A DNA stretch of 64,000 bases, taken from NCBI GenBank assembly GCA_003671025.1, contig QWPW01000001.1:62001-126000 (forward strand), written 5' to 3'. Positions within the stretch are counted from its first letter, which is position 1. Every line of letters starts with the position of its first letter. The position numbers were made by a program, and so were the translations under genes. Shown here piece after piece: positions 32,333 through 41,683 of this stretch. Under the pieces are notes generated by a model. The model worked only from the letters and a program-made list of their open reading frames with translations, was not told where the DNA came from and ran no database searches. This DNA is from Planctomycetota bacterium (GTDB lineage Bacteria; Planctomycetota; Phycisphaerae; Phycisphaerales; SM1A02).

Positions 32333-35300
32333 GTGATTCCCACCGCCGCGAATCTTCCACCGACTCCGCTGCATGCTGCGGACGGTGCGGCACTGATGGA
32401 TGTTTCGGAAGCGATTCTCAAGGGAATTCTCGAGTCGCAAGTGCCTGTCGGATTGTTGGCCACGCCGATCACGCCGCGATTTGCGGGCCTGAATCGTGCG
32501 GCGCAGTCGGACTCGGTGCAAAAACTTTTGGCGCGTCATCAAACCGAGTTGGTCATCGGCGGCGATGGCGCGCGCGCAGTTTCGATTGCGCTGCGTGCGG
32601 TGCGCGCGGGTCGAAGCGCCGTTGCAGTCGTGCCCGCAGTGGGACTGGTGGGCGCCGTCGAAGCGCTGCGTGATGCGCGTCGTGCCTTCACCAATCCCGA
32701 GCATGGCTTGGCCATCATTCTTGAAGATGATCCGCTCGCCGAGCCCATGCTCTGCCCTCGACAACTCGCAGCGAGTGCTGGTCTGGGCATCGTGGAACCC
32801 ACTGACCTCTCGTGCTTGCGCGACATGATCGAGCACGCACTGCGGCTTTCGCGTGCGGGCGTGGTGCCCATCGCCATCGTGGTTCATCGCGCGCTTCTTG
32901 TCGCGAGTGAGACGATTGCCGCGCGACCCAATCGCGTAGTGAGCAGCGTCGACGAACTCATTTTGCAGCGGAAATACAGGCCCAATTCGCGTGCCGCCGA
33001 TGCGGGAGACATCATGCGTGTGGCGCGGCGCATCGAACTCAACGTCGCAACCAGTCTGCCTTCACCTGGCGAGCGCGAGGTGGTTGGCTTCATCGCGGTC
33101 GGTGCGTGCGAGCGCGCACTGGTCGATGTGCTCGACGAGTTTGGTCTCGGTGGACGCGTGCCCGTGTTGCGATTGGGACTGGTGATGCCCATCGATGACG
33201 CGTCGCTGCAACGATTTCTTGATCGCGTGCAACACGCGGTGATTCTCGAAGCGCGCCCTGGATCGGTGGCATCATTTGTTTTGGCCGCGGTAGACATGCT
33301 GCGCCGCAAAGGCGCGCGCATCCCGCCGATTTCGTTTGCGTCACTTCCGCCGACAACTGCTGGTGAGCTCATCACGCTCAGCAACGATGATGCAGTGCGA
33401 CCATCACTCTTGGCGCGTCGCATCGTGCATCTGTTGCACTCGGTGCGCCCTTCGCTTGCAGTCGCAACTCGATTGACTGCAGCCGATGCGCAACTGGAAG
33501 CGATCGAACTTCCGCAGCGTTCGCAAGATCTCGGTGGACTGTGTGCTTTGCGCATGGTGCGCCAGCTGCTGATCGATGTCGATCAAGAGATGCGCTCACG
33601 CCCAATCATGCCTGATGCTACGGCGGCTCCGCGTGCCATCGTCATCGATGCGCTGCCACCGCGAAGCGACGCAGAAGGCTTTGTAGCCGCCGAAATCTAC
33701 ACACGCGAGCGATTCATCGTCGAAGGACGCGAAGCGATTCGCCAGTCGGCGCGTGATGGATTGTGTCGCATTGTGATTGCGATTGATGTGGGTTCCGCGG
33801 GCGAGGGCGATCTCGCGCGTTTGGCCGAGGCGGCGATTCCTACGGAGCGCGGTGATCGTGTGCGAGTCGTGCGCTGCGATATCAACGACAAGACTGCCGC
33901 ACGCGAATGTGTGAATAAAGCAGTCGCAGCCGAAGGCGTGACTGTGTTGGTGCTCGCCGATGGTCCACCGGCGCGCCTGGATGCTGATGCGATCGAACGC
34001 ACGTTTCTTGAGCGCGATCGATTGGGCTATCAATCACAACAACGATTGGTGTGGAGCGCGGACATCGCTTGTGAGATTCGTCCACCCGCAGTTGCAGGCT
34101 TGCTCGACGAAGCGGAAGAACGCGGAGCAACGCCGCTGCAAGGAAGTTTCATCTCGGAAGACTTGGGCATGCGTGTCGAGCATGTGCAGTTTCGCGCGAT
34201 GGCACTCTCGGAGCAGGTTGAAGTGGTGCGCACGCGGCCACCGATTACCGCGTATTCGCGCGGCGCCGTTGGGCTCGTGCCTCCGCGTCCGATTCATGCT
34301 TCAAACGGCACATATCGCGTGCATTTGGCGGGATACCGCGGATCCACGCCGGGATTGCTCGGTCGCGTGTTGGCCGATGCCGGACGCGCCATGGGCTATC
34401 GCGTCGAGATCGTGGGCTGCGATGAACCGTGTGGACGAGGTCGCCGCGCGTGGAGTCAACTGCTGTTCGTGAAGTTTCGCGCCGGTGAATCGCGTGCTCC
34501 GCGCACTCCCATGATTCCTTACGGCGAAGCAGATTTGCTGCTGGGCATCGATGCCGTCGAAACATTGCGCGCGCTCGGGCCTGATGTTTCGCTGCGCGTC
34601 GCCAGCAGTGCGCGCACTTCGATCGTGGCCAACAGTGGTGCGCTCGAAGATCAGTTCGACGATGAGCGGCTCGCGGCGTGTGACATGCTCGCCTCCGCCG
34701 TGAGTCGCTGCTCCGTGACGAGTTCATCGTCGGTCGACGATTACGCAACGCTCTGTCGCAGCAATCTCTTGTCCGAGCGTTTGCTCGATGCTGCGATGTT
34801 GGGTGTCGCGTTTCAGCGCGGACTCATTCCCGTCTCCATCGAAGCGCTTGAGTTTGCACTGCGCCGCGCGGAAAACGCTGGTTTTGGCCGCACTTTCGAG
34901 GCATTTACCTTTGGTCGCCGTCTCGAAGCAGGCGCAGTAGTTCGTCGCACCGTTGAAGAGCGCGAGCCTGTGGAGCGCTTAGTGCGACGACTCACACTCG
35001 AGTTGCAGCGCGAGCGTTTCGGTGGACGCAAGCGCGCGCAACGCTACGCACTCAGCGCGCTAGGAATGGTGGCCGCGTTTGCGCGCTTTGGTGAAGAAGA
35101 AGAGGCGGATCGCGCCGCGCGCGCGGTGGTGACGGCGCTTCATCGATCGATCGTGTGGGGCGGCACGCGCATGATGCGTCTCTACGAAGGCTTAATCGCG
35201 GGATTGCTGCATGCCGATGCGAGTGGCGCGTTGGTGATTCTCGCGGCGGAACCGCTCGCCGATGCGTTGTTGATTCGCGACATTCTTTACGTGCTCTCGA

Positions 35301-35689
35301 TGTCGACCAGTCTCGAGCAACGACGGCGCATTCGCGAACGACTCGGTGTTCGCTCTTCGCATGGCGACACGCTGGAGCGACGCTTTCTCAGTCGCTTCGA
35401 ATTGCTCGTGGGCACGAAACGATTCCGCTTGGACTTTCGTTCGAGTGATTGGCCCGCGGAAATTGTGCGTCTGGCGCGCCCGATTTGTCCATGGTCACTG
35501 CGCGGCGACAGCAGAGCGCAAGAGGTTCGCGCCTACGCGATTTCGCTGGGGGAGCGCGCTGCGAAGGGATACGAGCACGATCCTGCGCACTGGATGATGT
35601 GCCTGCGCCGGTTCACCATGCTCGCCGCCGACGGCGGTTTACGCGCGTTGAGTGCCGCAGAACTGCGCGCGAGCGTCGAAGGTTTTTGA
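32333..35689 (+). CDS. Divergent IorA/IorB-like 2-oxoacid oxidoreductase fusion
   Basis: A 1118-residue protein recalling fused indolepyruvate:ferredoxin oxidoreductases. Residues about 25-200 match the N-terminal domain (AIILEDDPLAEP, GLGIVEPTDLSCLRDMIEHALRLS), and 250-330 the second domain (VLRLGLVMPIDDASLQRFL). Residues about 655-790 match the gamma domain (YRGSTPGLLGRVLADAGRAM, YGEADLLLGIDAVETLRAL), and a long C-terminal helical extension follows. I do not see the ferredoxin-type CxxCxxC clusters or the thiamine-diphosphate GDG motif, so it may have lost electron-transfer chemistry. GTG 32333 has GAGG too close to serve well; ATG 32396 is an alternative. Convergent with rlmN. Confidence 0.65.
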   Translation: MIPTAANLPPTPLHAADGAALMDVSEAILKGILESQVPVGLLATPITPRFAGLNRAAQSDSVQKLLARHQTELVIGGDGARAVSIALRAVRAGRSAVAVVPAVGLVGAVEALRDARRAFTNPEHGLAIILEDDPLAEPMLCPRQLAASAGLGIVEPTDLSCLRDMIEHALRLSRAGVVPIAIVVHRALLVASETIAARPNRVVSSVDELILQRKYRPNSRAADAGDIMRVARRIELNVATSLPSPGEREVVGFIAVGACERALVDVLDEFGLGGRVPVLRLGLVMPIDDASLQRFLDRVQHAVILEARPGSVASFVLAAVDMLRRKGARIPPISFASLPPTTAGELITLSNDDAVRPSLLARRIVHLLHSVRPSLAVATRLTAADAQLEAIELPQRSQDLGGLCALRMVRQLLIDVDQEMRSRPIMPDATAAPRAIVIDALPPRSDAEGFVAAEIYTRERFIVEGREAIRQSARDGLCRIVIAIDVGSAGEGDLARLAEAAIPTERGDRVRVVRCDINDKTAARECVNKAVAAEGVTVLVLADGPPARLDADAIERTFLERDRLGYQSQQRLVWSADIACEIRPPAVAGLLDEAEERGATPLQGSFISEDLGMRVEHVQFRAMALSEQVEVVRTRPPITAYSRGAVGLVPPRPIHASNGTYRVHLAGYRGSTPGLLGRVLADAGRAMGYRVEIVGCDEPCGRGRRAWSQLLFVKFRAGESRAPRTPMIPYGEADLLLGIDAVETLRALGPDVSLRVASSARTSIVANSGALEDQFDDERLAACDMLASAVSRCSVTSSSSVDDYATLCRSNLLSERLLDAAMLGVAFQRGLIPVSIEALEFALRRAENAGFGRTFEAFTFGRRLEAGAVVRRTVEEREPVERLVRRLTLELQRERFGGRKRAQRYALSALGMVAAFARFGEEEEADRAARAVVTALHRSIVWGGTRMMRLYEGLIAGLLHADASGALVILAAEPLADALLIRDILYVLSMSTSLEQRRRIRERLGVRSSHGDTLERRFLSRFELLVGTKRFRLDFRSSDWPAEIVRLARPICPWSLRGDSRAQEVRAYAISLGERAAKGYEHDPAHWMMCLRRFTMLAADGGLRALSAAELRASVEGF

Positions 35690-35715
35690 TTGAACGCGTT
35701 TCACTTCGAGACGCA

Positions 35716-36885
35716 TTACTTCGAAGACTGCGTTCGGCTCTCGTGACGCAATTGCCCGCACGCAGCAGCAATATCGCGTCCACGACTCGCGCGAATGTGC
35801 GCGTTGACATTGCGGTCACGCAGCGTCTCTTGAAACACACGCACCGCGTCATTGGTGGGTCGCGCGAAGGGCATGCCCTTGACTTCGTTGTAGCGAATGA
35901 GGTTCACGTTCGCGCGCATTGATCGCGCGAGTGACGCGAGTTCTTCCGCATGATGCGGCGCATCGTTGACTCCGCCGAGCAGGATGTACTCGAGGGTGAT
36001 CTCGCGCCCCGTCTTCATGAACCACTCATGACAAGCGTCGAGCAGCTCAGCGATGGTGGAATACTCCGCCCACGGAATGATCGAACGACGGAGTTCATCA
36101 TTGGGAGCATGCAACGACAACGCGAGCGTCACCGGAACATCGAAGGTGCACAACTTGCGAATCGCCGCAGGAACTCCCACCGTCGACACGGTGATCTTGC
36201 GCGCGCCGATGCCAAGACCCCACGGCGCGTTGATGATGCGAATCGCTTGAGTCACGCTTTGGAAATTCGCCAGCGGCTCGCCCATTCCCATGAACACGAC
36301 GTTGGAGATTCGTCCCACGCCAGGCAGTTGTCCCAAGCGCCACACTTGCTCGACGATGCGACCCGCCGAAAGATTTCCGTCGAGTCCGCCGATGCCTGAG
36401 GCGCAAAACTTGCAACCGACGGGGCAGCCCACTTGACTCGACACACACGCGGTGCGTCGATCTTCGGTGGGGATCATGACGGTTTCCGTTTGACGATCAG
36501 ACTCGTCGCCGGCGATGCGCAGCCGCGAATCCGCCGGAGTCGCTGCGGGTGAGAGCGTGGCAAAATCACCAGTATTTTCGGCGTTTCCCAATGCATCTGG
36601 CCACGAGATGAGAAGTTTCTGTGTGCCGTCGCTCGCCACTTGTTCGCGAATCACCGTTCCTTGGACGATGGAAAAACGCGCTGCAATCTGCGCGCGCGCG
36701 TTCTTCGAAAGATCGGTCATCAACTCGAAATCGGAAACGCCCTTTTCGTAGAGCCACTTCAACAACTGCGGTGCGGTGCGTCGTGGAAGTCCCATCGCTT
36801 CGACTTCTTTGACGAGCGAGTCGAGATCAAACTCAAACAGTGAGGTGCGCTCGGACAGTGGCTGATGGGTCGTGGGATTGCTCAT
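35716..36885 (-). CDS. rlmN: 23S rRNA (adenine2503-C2)-methyltransferase RlmN
   Basis: A 389-residue radical-SAM enzyme that methylates C2 of A2503 in 23S rRNA and A37 in some tRNAs. The cluster-binding motif CPVGCKFC (CX3CX2C) is preceded by RTACVSSQVG. The FMGMGEPLANF and GVPAAIRKL segments are typical, and the C-terminal catalytic Cys is in DIAAACGQL. ATG 36885 is preferred to GTG 36894. It lies between the oxidoreductase-like gene and ispH. Confidence 0.95.
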   Translation of the reverse strand: MSNPTTHQPLSERTSLFEFDLDSLVKEVEAMGLPRRTAPQLLKWLYEKGVSDFELMTDLSKNARAQIAARFSIVQGTVIREQVASDGTQKLLISWPDALGNAENTGDFATLSPAATPADSRLRIAGDESDRQTETVMIPTEDRRTACVSSQVGCPVGCKFCASGIGGLDGNLSAGRIVEQVWRLGQLPGVGRISNVVFMGMGEPLANFQSVTQAIRIINAPWGLGIGARKITVSTVGVPAAIRKLCTFDVPVTLALSLHAPNDELRRSIIPWAEYSTIAELLDACHEWFMKTGREITLEYILLGGVNDAPHHAEELASLARSMRANVNLIRYNEVKGMPFARPTNDAVRVFQETLRDRNVNAHIRASRGRDIAAACGQLRHESRTQSSK

Positions 36886-37019
36886 GAGTGGCACAAGAGA
36901 GGCGATTGAGTAGTGAGGCGCAGCAAGTGCGAATTGAATTCGAAAGACGGGCGCACAACAGTGCGAACAAAGCGGTGATTGTCACGACGCCACGTGCTGA
37001 TCGCCCTAAGGCGAGCAAG

Positions 37020-38084
37020 TCACTTTTCGCTGGCGCGGATCGAGACTTGCACGGTTCGATTGGGAATGTGCTTGCGCTCGAGCCACGCGGTGGTGTCGGC
37101 TTCGCGATCGATGCGAATGCGCCGCGAATCGGGATCGAGCCCGCGCTTACGCATGAGTTCGCGAAGTGTGCCGGGCAAACCAAACTCGACGCGTTCATCA
37201 TGGACGTCGCGCTGCTCGACATCGCCACCAAAACGCTCGATGAGCGCTTCGATGACGCCGTGCACGAGATCTTCAGGAGCGCTCGCACCCGACGTGACCA
37301 GCACGGTGTTGATGCCATCAAACCACGATGGATCAAGACCAGTCGCGTCATCGACCAGTCGCGCTGGCACTCCATCGCTCTCTGCAATCTCGGTGAGTCG
37401 CACCGAGTTGGAACTGTTCTGACTGCCGACGACCAACACTAATTGCGCCTCAGGGGCGATCACGCGTACGGCACTCTGGCGATTGGTGGTCGCGTAGCAA
37501 ATGTCGCTGGTGGGCGGTTCATGAATGTGCGGAAAGGCTTGTTTGAGCGCGTGAATCATCACGTTCGCGTCATCCACCGACAGCGTTGTCTGCGTGAGGT
37601 AAATCAGTTTGTGCGGATCATTGATCACCAGACTGGGAATGTCCGCGGGGCTCTCGACCACTTGAATTGCGTCAGGCGCTTCGCCGCGCGTGCCCACAAC
37701 TTCTTGATGGTTGCGATGACCGATGAGCAGGATTTGCCATCCGCGTTTGGCAAAGCGAATCGCTTCAGCGTGCACTTTGGTGACCAACGGACACGTCGCA
37801 TCAATCGCAGTGAGGTTCTTCGCACGCGCCTCTGCGCGCACTGAGGGGCTCACTCCATGTGCAGAGAACACCACAATGGAGTTGTCAGGAACCTCAGCGA
37901 TCGATTCGACGAACGTCACGCCGCGGCCACGAAATCGGTCCACCACATGACGATTGTGCACGATCTCATGGAAGACAAAGACCTTCTCGTCGTCGTCGCA
38001 GATATCGAGCAACTGATCGACCACATCGATAGCCATATAGACGCCGGCACAGAAGCCGCGCGGATTTGCGAGAAGGATCTTCAT
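37020..38084 (-). CDS. ispH: 4-hydroxy-3-methylbut-2-enyl diphosphate reductase
   Basis: A 354-residue Fe-S enzyme, the last step of the MEP pathway, giving IPP and DMAPP. The three cluster cysteines are Cys12 (RGFCAGV), Cys98 (DATCPLVTKVH) and Cys196 (DICYATTNRQ). HEIVHN, FSAHGVSP, IGHRNHQEVVGT and GSQNSSNS are also family hallmarks. A C-terminal extension of about 50 charged residues is unusual. ATG 38084 (MKILLANPRG) is taken because the family starts here. It is divergent from the hpnCDE squalene operon, which uses its products. Confidence 0.95.
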   Translation of the reverse strand: MKILLANPRGFCAGVYMAIDVVDQLLDICDDDEKVFVFHEIVHNRHVVDRFRGRGVTFVESIAEVPDNSIVVFSAHGVSPSVRAEARAKNLTAIDATCPLVTKVHAEAIRFAKRGWQILLIGHRNHQEVVGTRGEAPDAIQVVESPADIPSLVINDPHKLIYLTQTTLSVDDANVMIHALKQAFPHIHEPPTSDICYATTNRQSAVRVIAPEAQLVLVVGSQNSSNSVRLTEIAESDGVPARLVDDATGLDPSWFDGINTVLVTSGASAPEDLVHGVIEALIERFGGDVEQRDVHDERVEFGLPGTLRELMRKRGLDPDSRRIRIDREADTTAWLERKHIPNRTVQVSIRASEK

Positions 38085-38142
38085 GAGGCGGCGATGATAC
38101 GGCCACGGCGACATCCTCGGCGGTGGTACCTTTCTCCGTTCG

Positions 38143-39237
38143 ATGGCAGCGCGCAACCTCGTCCGTGATGACCTCTCGCAGTTCGGACCGACGCAGACGC
38201 AAGCCGTCTCGTTGCACGCCGCGCAGGGGTACTGCCGCGCGTTGACGCTGGGCCATTACGAAAATTTTTCCGTACTCAGTCCGCTGGTTCCTGCGGATAA
38301 ACGCGACGATTTCGCGGCGGTGTACGCGTTTGCTCGTTGGGCGGATGATCTTGGCGATGAGTCTGGTTCGCCCGCGCGCGCGCTCGAACTGCTCGCATGG
38401 TGGCGCGGCGAGCTCGACGCGATGTTTCGCGGCGAAGCGCGTCACCCGGTGTTCGTCGCGTTGAGTGTCGCGGTGAAGCGCAATGCGCTTGCGCAGACGC
38501 CGTTTGCGGACCTCATCAGTGCCTTTGAGCTCGATCAAACCAAGACGCGCTACGCCACATGGAACGAAGTGCTCGAGTACTGCCGTCTTAGCGCGAATCC
38601 TGTGGGCCGCTTGGTGTTGCAAGTGTTGGGTGAACGTTGTGACGAAGCGCAACTGGCCGCGAGCGACGCCGTGTGCACCGCGTTGCAATTGACCAATCAC
38701 TGGCAGGACATCAATCGCGATTGGACGCAGCGTGGTCGCATCTATGTTCCTGCGGATATGCATGACATCGCAGAGTTTGAGCAACGGTTGGATCGCACAA
38801 CCGCGCAGGGGTTCTCATCGGACTCCGAGTTTTTCGGCGCATCCAAGCGATTGGTGCGACGATTGGTCGCGCGCACATGGGATGAGTATGAGCGCGGCGA
38901 AAACCTGTTGACGTTGGTTTCGCCTCGGTCACGACCGCTGTTGTGGCTGTTCGCTGCGGGCGGACGCACGGTGCTGCGCAACATCGAACGATGGAATTGC
39001 GAGACGGTGCTCGAGCGGCCAACGCTGTCGCCGCCGCGCAAGATCATGCTCATGGCACGCGCCTCGTTGATGGCACACATTCCAACCTACGCGCCGACGC
39101 TTCCAGGCCCAAGCCAATGGATTGTTGATCCCGAGCCTGATGCCGACGCGCATCGATTTCCACGCGCCATGATGAGTGATGCGTTGAGTCACGCATCAAG
39201 CGCAGTCGTCGTCGATGCGGAAGAACACACACCATGA
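38143..39237 (+). CDS. hpnC: HpnC-like squalene/hydroxysqualene synthase
   Basis: A 364-residue trans-isoprenyl synthase. It has ENFSVLSPLVPADKRDDFAAVYAFARWADDLGDE, shown here as its key parts ARWADDLGDE (first Asp-rich motif) and QLTNHWQDINRDW (second Asp-rich motif) with RGRIYVP after it. In the three-step squalene route HpnC turns presqualene diphosphate into hydroxysqualene. The gene begins the operon and overlaps hpnD by ATGA. The C-terminus is about 60 residues longer than usual. Confidence 0.9.
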   Translation: MAARNLVRDDLSQFGPTQTQAVSLHAAQGYCRALTLGHYENFSVLSPLVPADKRDDFAAVYAFARWADDLGDESGSPARALELLAWWRGELDAMFRGEARHPVFVALSVAVKRNALAQTPFADLISAFELDQTKTRYATWNEVLEYCRLSANPVGRLVLQVLGERCDEAQLAASDAVCTALQLTNHWQDINRDWTQRGRIYVPADMHDIAEFEQRLDRTTAQGFSSDSEFFGASKRLVRRLVARTWDEYERGENLLTLVSPRSRPLLWLFAAGGRTVLRNIERWNCETVLERPTLSPPRKIMLMARASLMAHIPTYAPTLPGPSQWIVDPEPDADAHRFPRAMMSDALSHASSAVVVDAEEHTP

Positions 39238-40232
39238 AATCCTCGGCGGCGCGGATGCTTGAGCAACCCGACTGCGTGCAGGCGCTCGACGCCTGCGAAC
39301 GCATCACTCGCACCGAAGCCGCGAACTTCTATTACGGGTTGCGCTTGCTGCCGCGCGAGAAACGGCGCGCCTTGTACGCGGTCTATGCGTGGATGCGCGC
39401 CATTGATGATGTCGCCGATGATGACGGCCTGAGCGCCGACGAGCGCAATGCACAGCTGACGCAACTCGAGTCACTCACGCGCGACGCGTTTGCGGGCCGC
39501 CCGCACGACGACGTGTTGTCGCAAGCTCTCGCGGCCGTTGTGCGCGTGTATCCGCTGGATTTGCAGGAGTTTCTTGCAGCGCTCGAAGGGCAACGCATGG
39601 ATCTTGCGCCAAGGGTCTACTGCGATTTTTCGGAACTGGAAACGTACTGCGATCGTGTCGCCTCGACGGTGGGGCGCATTTGCGTTTCGATTTGGGGCGT
39701 CGAACGCGGCATTCGTGACGCGGCGGTTCCGGCCACGCTCTCGTCGCACCATCGCGCCGATCCTCTGGCGAGTGATGGCGATGCAGGCTCCGACGCGGTT
39801 GCTGCGGCATTGGCGACGCAACGTGGCATCGCATTTCAACTGACCAACATTCTGCGCGACATCGTGGAGGATCACGCACGCGGCCGCTGCTATCTACCCG
39901 CCGACGAACTCAGCACCGCAGGTCTTACCACTGCGGCGTTGTTGGAATGGCGTGACCCTGCGGCGTGTGCGCGATTCATGCACGTTCAATGCGCACGCGC
40001 GGAACGAATCTTCGCCGCGAGTGCGCCGCTTGAGGCGATGCTCTCACGCGACAGTCGCGCGACCAGCGCGGCGATGAATGCGATTTACCGCGCGATTCTG
40101 CGGAAAATCGCCCGCGATCCACGACGCGCACTTTCGCATCGAGTTCGACTGTCACGTTGGACCAAGACGATGATCGCCTTACGCGCGCGACTGGGTTTGC
40201 TCGATCACGCGTACGTCGGAACCAAATCATGA
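39234..40232 (+). CDS. hpnD: HpnD-like presqualene diphosphate synthase
   Basis: A 332-residue squalene/phytoene synthase family enzyme that condenses two farnesyl diphosphates to presqualene diphosphate. The motifs are FYYGLRLLP, AIDDVADD, YCDRVASTVG and QLTNILRDIVEDHARGRCYLP (second Asp-rich motif RDIVED). An insert of roughly 20 residues lies before the ATQRGIAFQL helix. It overlaps both neighbours by ATGA. Confidence 0.9.
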   Translation: MKSSAARMLEQPDCVQALDACERITRTEAANFYYGLRLLPREKRRALYAVYAWMRAIDDVADDDGLSADERNAQLTQLESLTRDAFAGRPHDDVLSQALAAVVRVYPLDLQEFLAALEGQRMDLAPRVYCDFSELETYCDRVASTVGRICVSIWGVERGIRDAAVPATLSSHHRADPLASDGDAGSDAVAAALATQRGIAFQLTNILRDIVEDHARGRCYLPADELSTAGLTTAALLEWRDPAACARFMHVQCARAERIFAASAPLEAMLSRDSRATSAAMNAIYRAILRKIARDPRRALSHRVRLSRWTKTMIALRARLGLLDHAYVGTKS

Positions 40233-41635
40233 AGCGCACAGTCGCCATCATCGGCGGCGGCGTGGCGGGCATTGCCGCGGCAGTGCGTGCAGCGGAAGCG
40301 GGCTGGAGCCCGATCCTCATTGAGACGCGCACCAAACTCGGTGGACGCGCCACCAGCTTTGTTGATGCGCGCAGCGGACTCGAACTCGACAACTGCCAAC
40401 ACGTGGTGATGGGTTGTTGCACCAACATCATCGAGCTGTACGACACGCTCGCGGTGCTCGACGAAATCGAATGGATGCGCACCTTGTGGTTTGCGCGTGG
40501 AGGCGGCCCTCGCGATGCGCTCTCCATCGGTGCGTTGCCCGCACCGATGCATTACGCGTGGAGTTTCGCGCGCATGAAGTTGTACTCATGGAGCGAAAAA
40601 GCCGCGATTGCACGGGGTTTTCTGGCCATTCTTCGCGGAGGGGCGGTGGCGCGCGTGCGTTGGCGCGGACGCAGCTTCGCGGAGTTCTTGCAGTCAACGC
40701 AGCAACCCGCGCGCGTCATCGAATTGTTTTGGGATCCCGTAGTGCTTTCCGCGTGCAATGTTTCGAGCGCGAAGTGTGAAGCGGCGCACGCACTCAAAGT
40801 GTTTGACGAAGGAATGCTTGCCCATCGATTCGCAGGAGTGGTGGGAGTGGCACGCATTCCTTTGGCGCGCTTGTATGACGCCGCGCAGAAGATCATCGAA
40901 GCCGCGGGAGGCGAACTGCGACTGCGCACCAGCGCGAAAGCGTTTGCGTTCGACGGAACGCGCATCACCGGCGTGGTGTGTGACGATGGCGTCGTCGCGG
41001 CGCAAGCGTTCATCGCCGCGGTTCCGCCCGATCGATTAGCCAAGCTGTGCAGCGCGACGATGTGCCAAGCGGACAAGCGCTTGCACACGCTTGAGCAATT
41101 TGAGTTTTCGCCGATCCTAGGCGTGCATTTAGCGATGAAGCGACGAGTGATGACCACCGCAAATCTCGCGCTTCCCGGCCGCGCCACGCATTGGCTCTTT
41201 GCGCACGAGGTCACTGCCGAGTGCGGGTTTGCGCAGCGCATCGAAGCGGTGGTCTCGGCGGCAGACGATTGGATGGACCTTTCCGAAGCGGAAATCGAAG
41301 CGCGGGTGTTGGCGGACATGCAGTGGGCAATTCCTGGCGTGACCACGGATGACATCGTGTGGTCGCGTCGAGTGTTGGAGAAACACGCCACGTTTGTCAG
41401 CGCTCCTGGTGTCGACTTGATTCGTCCGCGTACGCGCGTCGCTGCGGGCGACATCAAGGGCGGCGTGGAAAACCTCTACCTCGCTGGCGAATGGACCGAC
41501 ACCGATTGGCCGTCCACGATGGAAGGCGCGGCGCGTTCGGGTTTCGCTGCGGCCGCCTCGGTGACGGGCGCGCGCGGGATCAGCGCGGATCTTCCCACTG
41601 CGGCGCTGGTGCGGTTCGCTCGTCTGTTCTCGTGA
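40229..41635 (+). CDS. hpnE: HpnE-like hydroxysqualene dehydroxylase
   Basis: A 468-residue FAD-dependent amine-oxidase/phytoene-desaturase-fold enzyme that removes the hydroxyl from hydroxysqualene to give squalene. It starts MKRTVAIIGGGVAGIAAAVRA (Rossmann motif GGGVAG), followed by LGGRATSF and the DNCQHVVMGCC segment typical of HpnE. The final FAD-binding stretch is NLYLAGEWTDTDWPSTMEGA. With hpnC and hpnD it completes a squalene pathway, but no squalene-hopene cyclase is in the window. ATG 40229 overlaps the hpnD stop. Confidence 0.92.
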   Translation: MKRTVAIIGGGVAGIAAAVRAAEAGWSPILIETRTKLGGRATSFVDARSGLELDNCQHVVMGCCTNIIELYDTLAVLDEIEWMRTLWFARGGGPRDALSIGALPAPMHYAWSFARMKLYSWSEKAAIARGFLAILRGGAVARVRWRGRSFAEFLQSTQQPARVIELFWDPVVLSACNVSSAKCEAAHALKVFDEGMLAHRFAGVVGVARIPLARLYDAAQKIIEAAGGELRLRTSAKAFAFDGTRITGVVCDDGVVAAQAFIAAVPPDRLAKLCSATMCQADKRLHTLEQFEFSPILGVHLAMKRRVMTTANLALPGRATHWLFAHEVTAECGFAQRIEAVVSAADDWMDLSEAEIEARVLADMQWAIPGVTTDDIVWSRRVLEKHATFVSAPGVDLIRPRTRVAAGDIKGGVENLYLAGEWTDTDWPSTMEGAARSGFAAAASVTGARGISADLPTAALVRFARLFS

Positions 41636-41683
41636 GTAACTCAACGGATCGATGAACTTGCATCGATGAGTTTGTCGCGTCGT

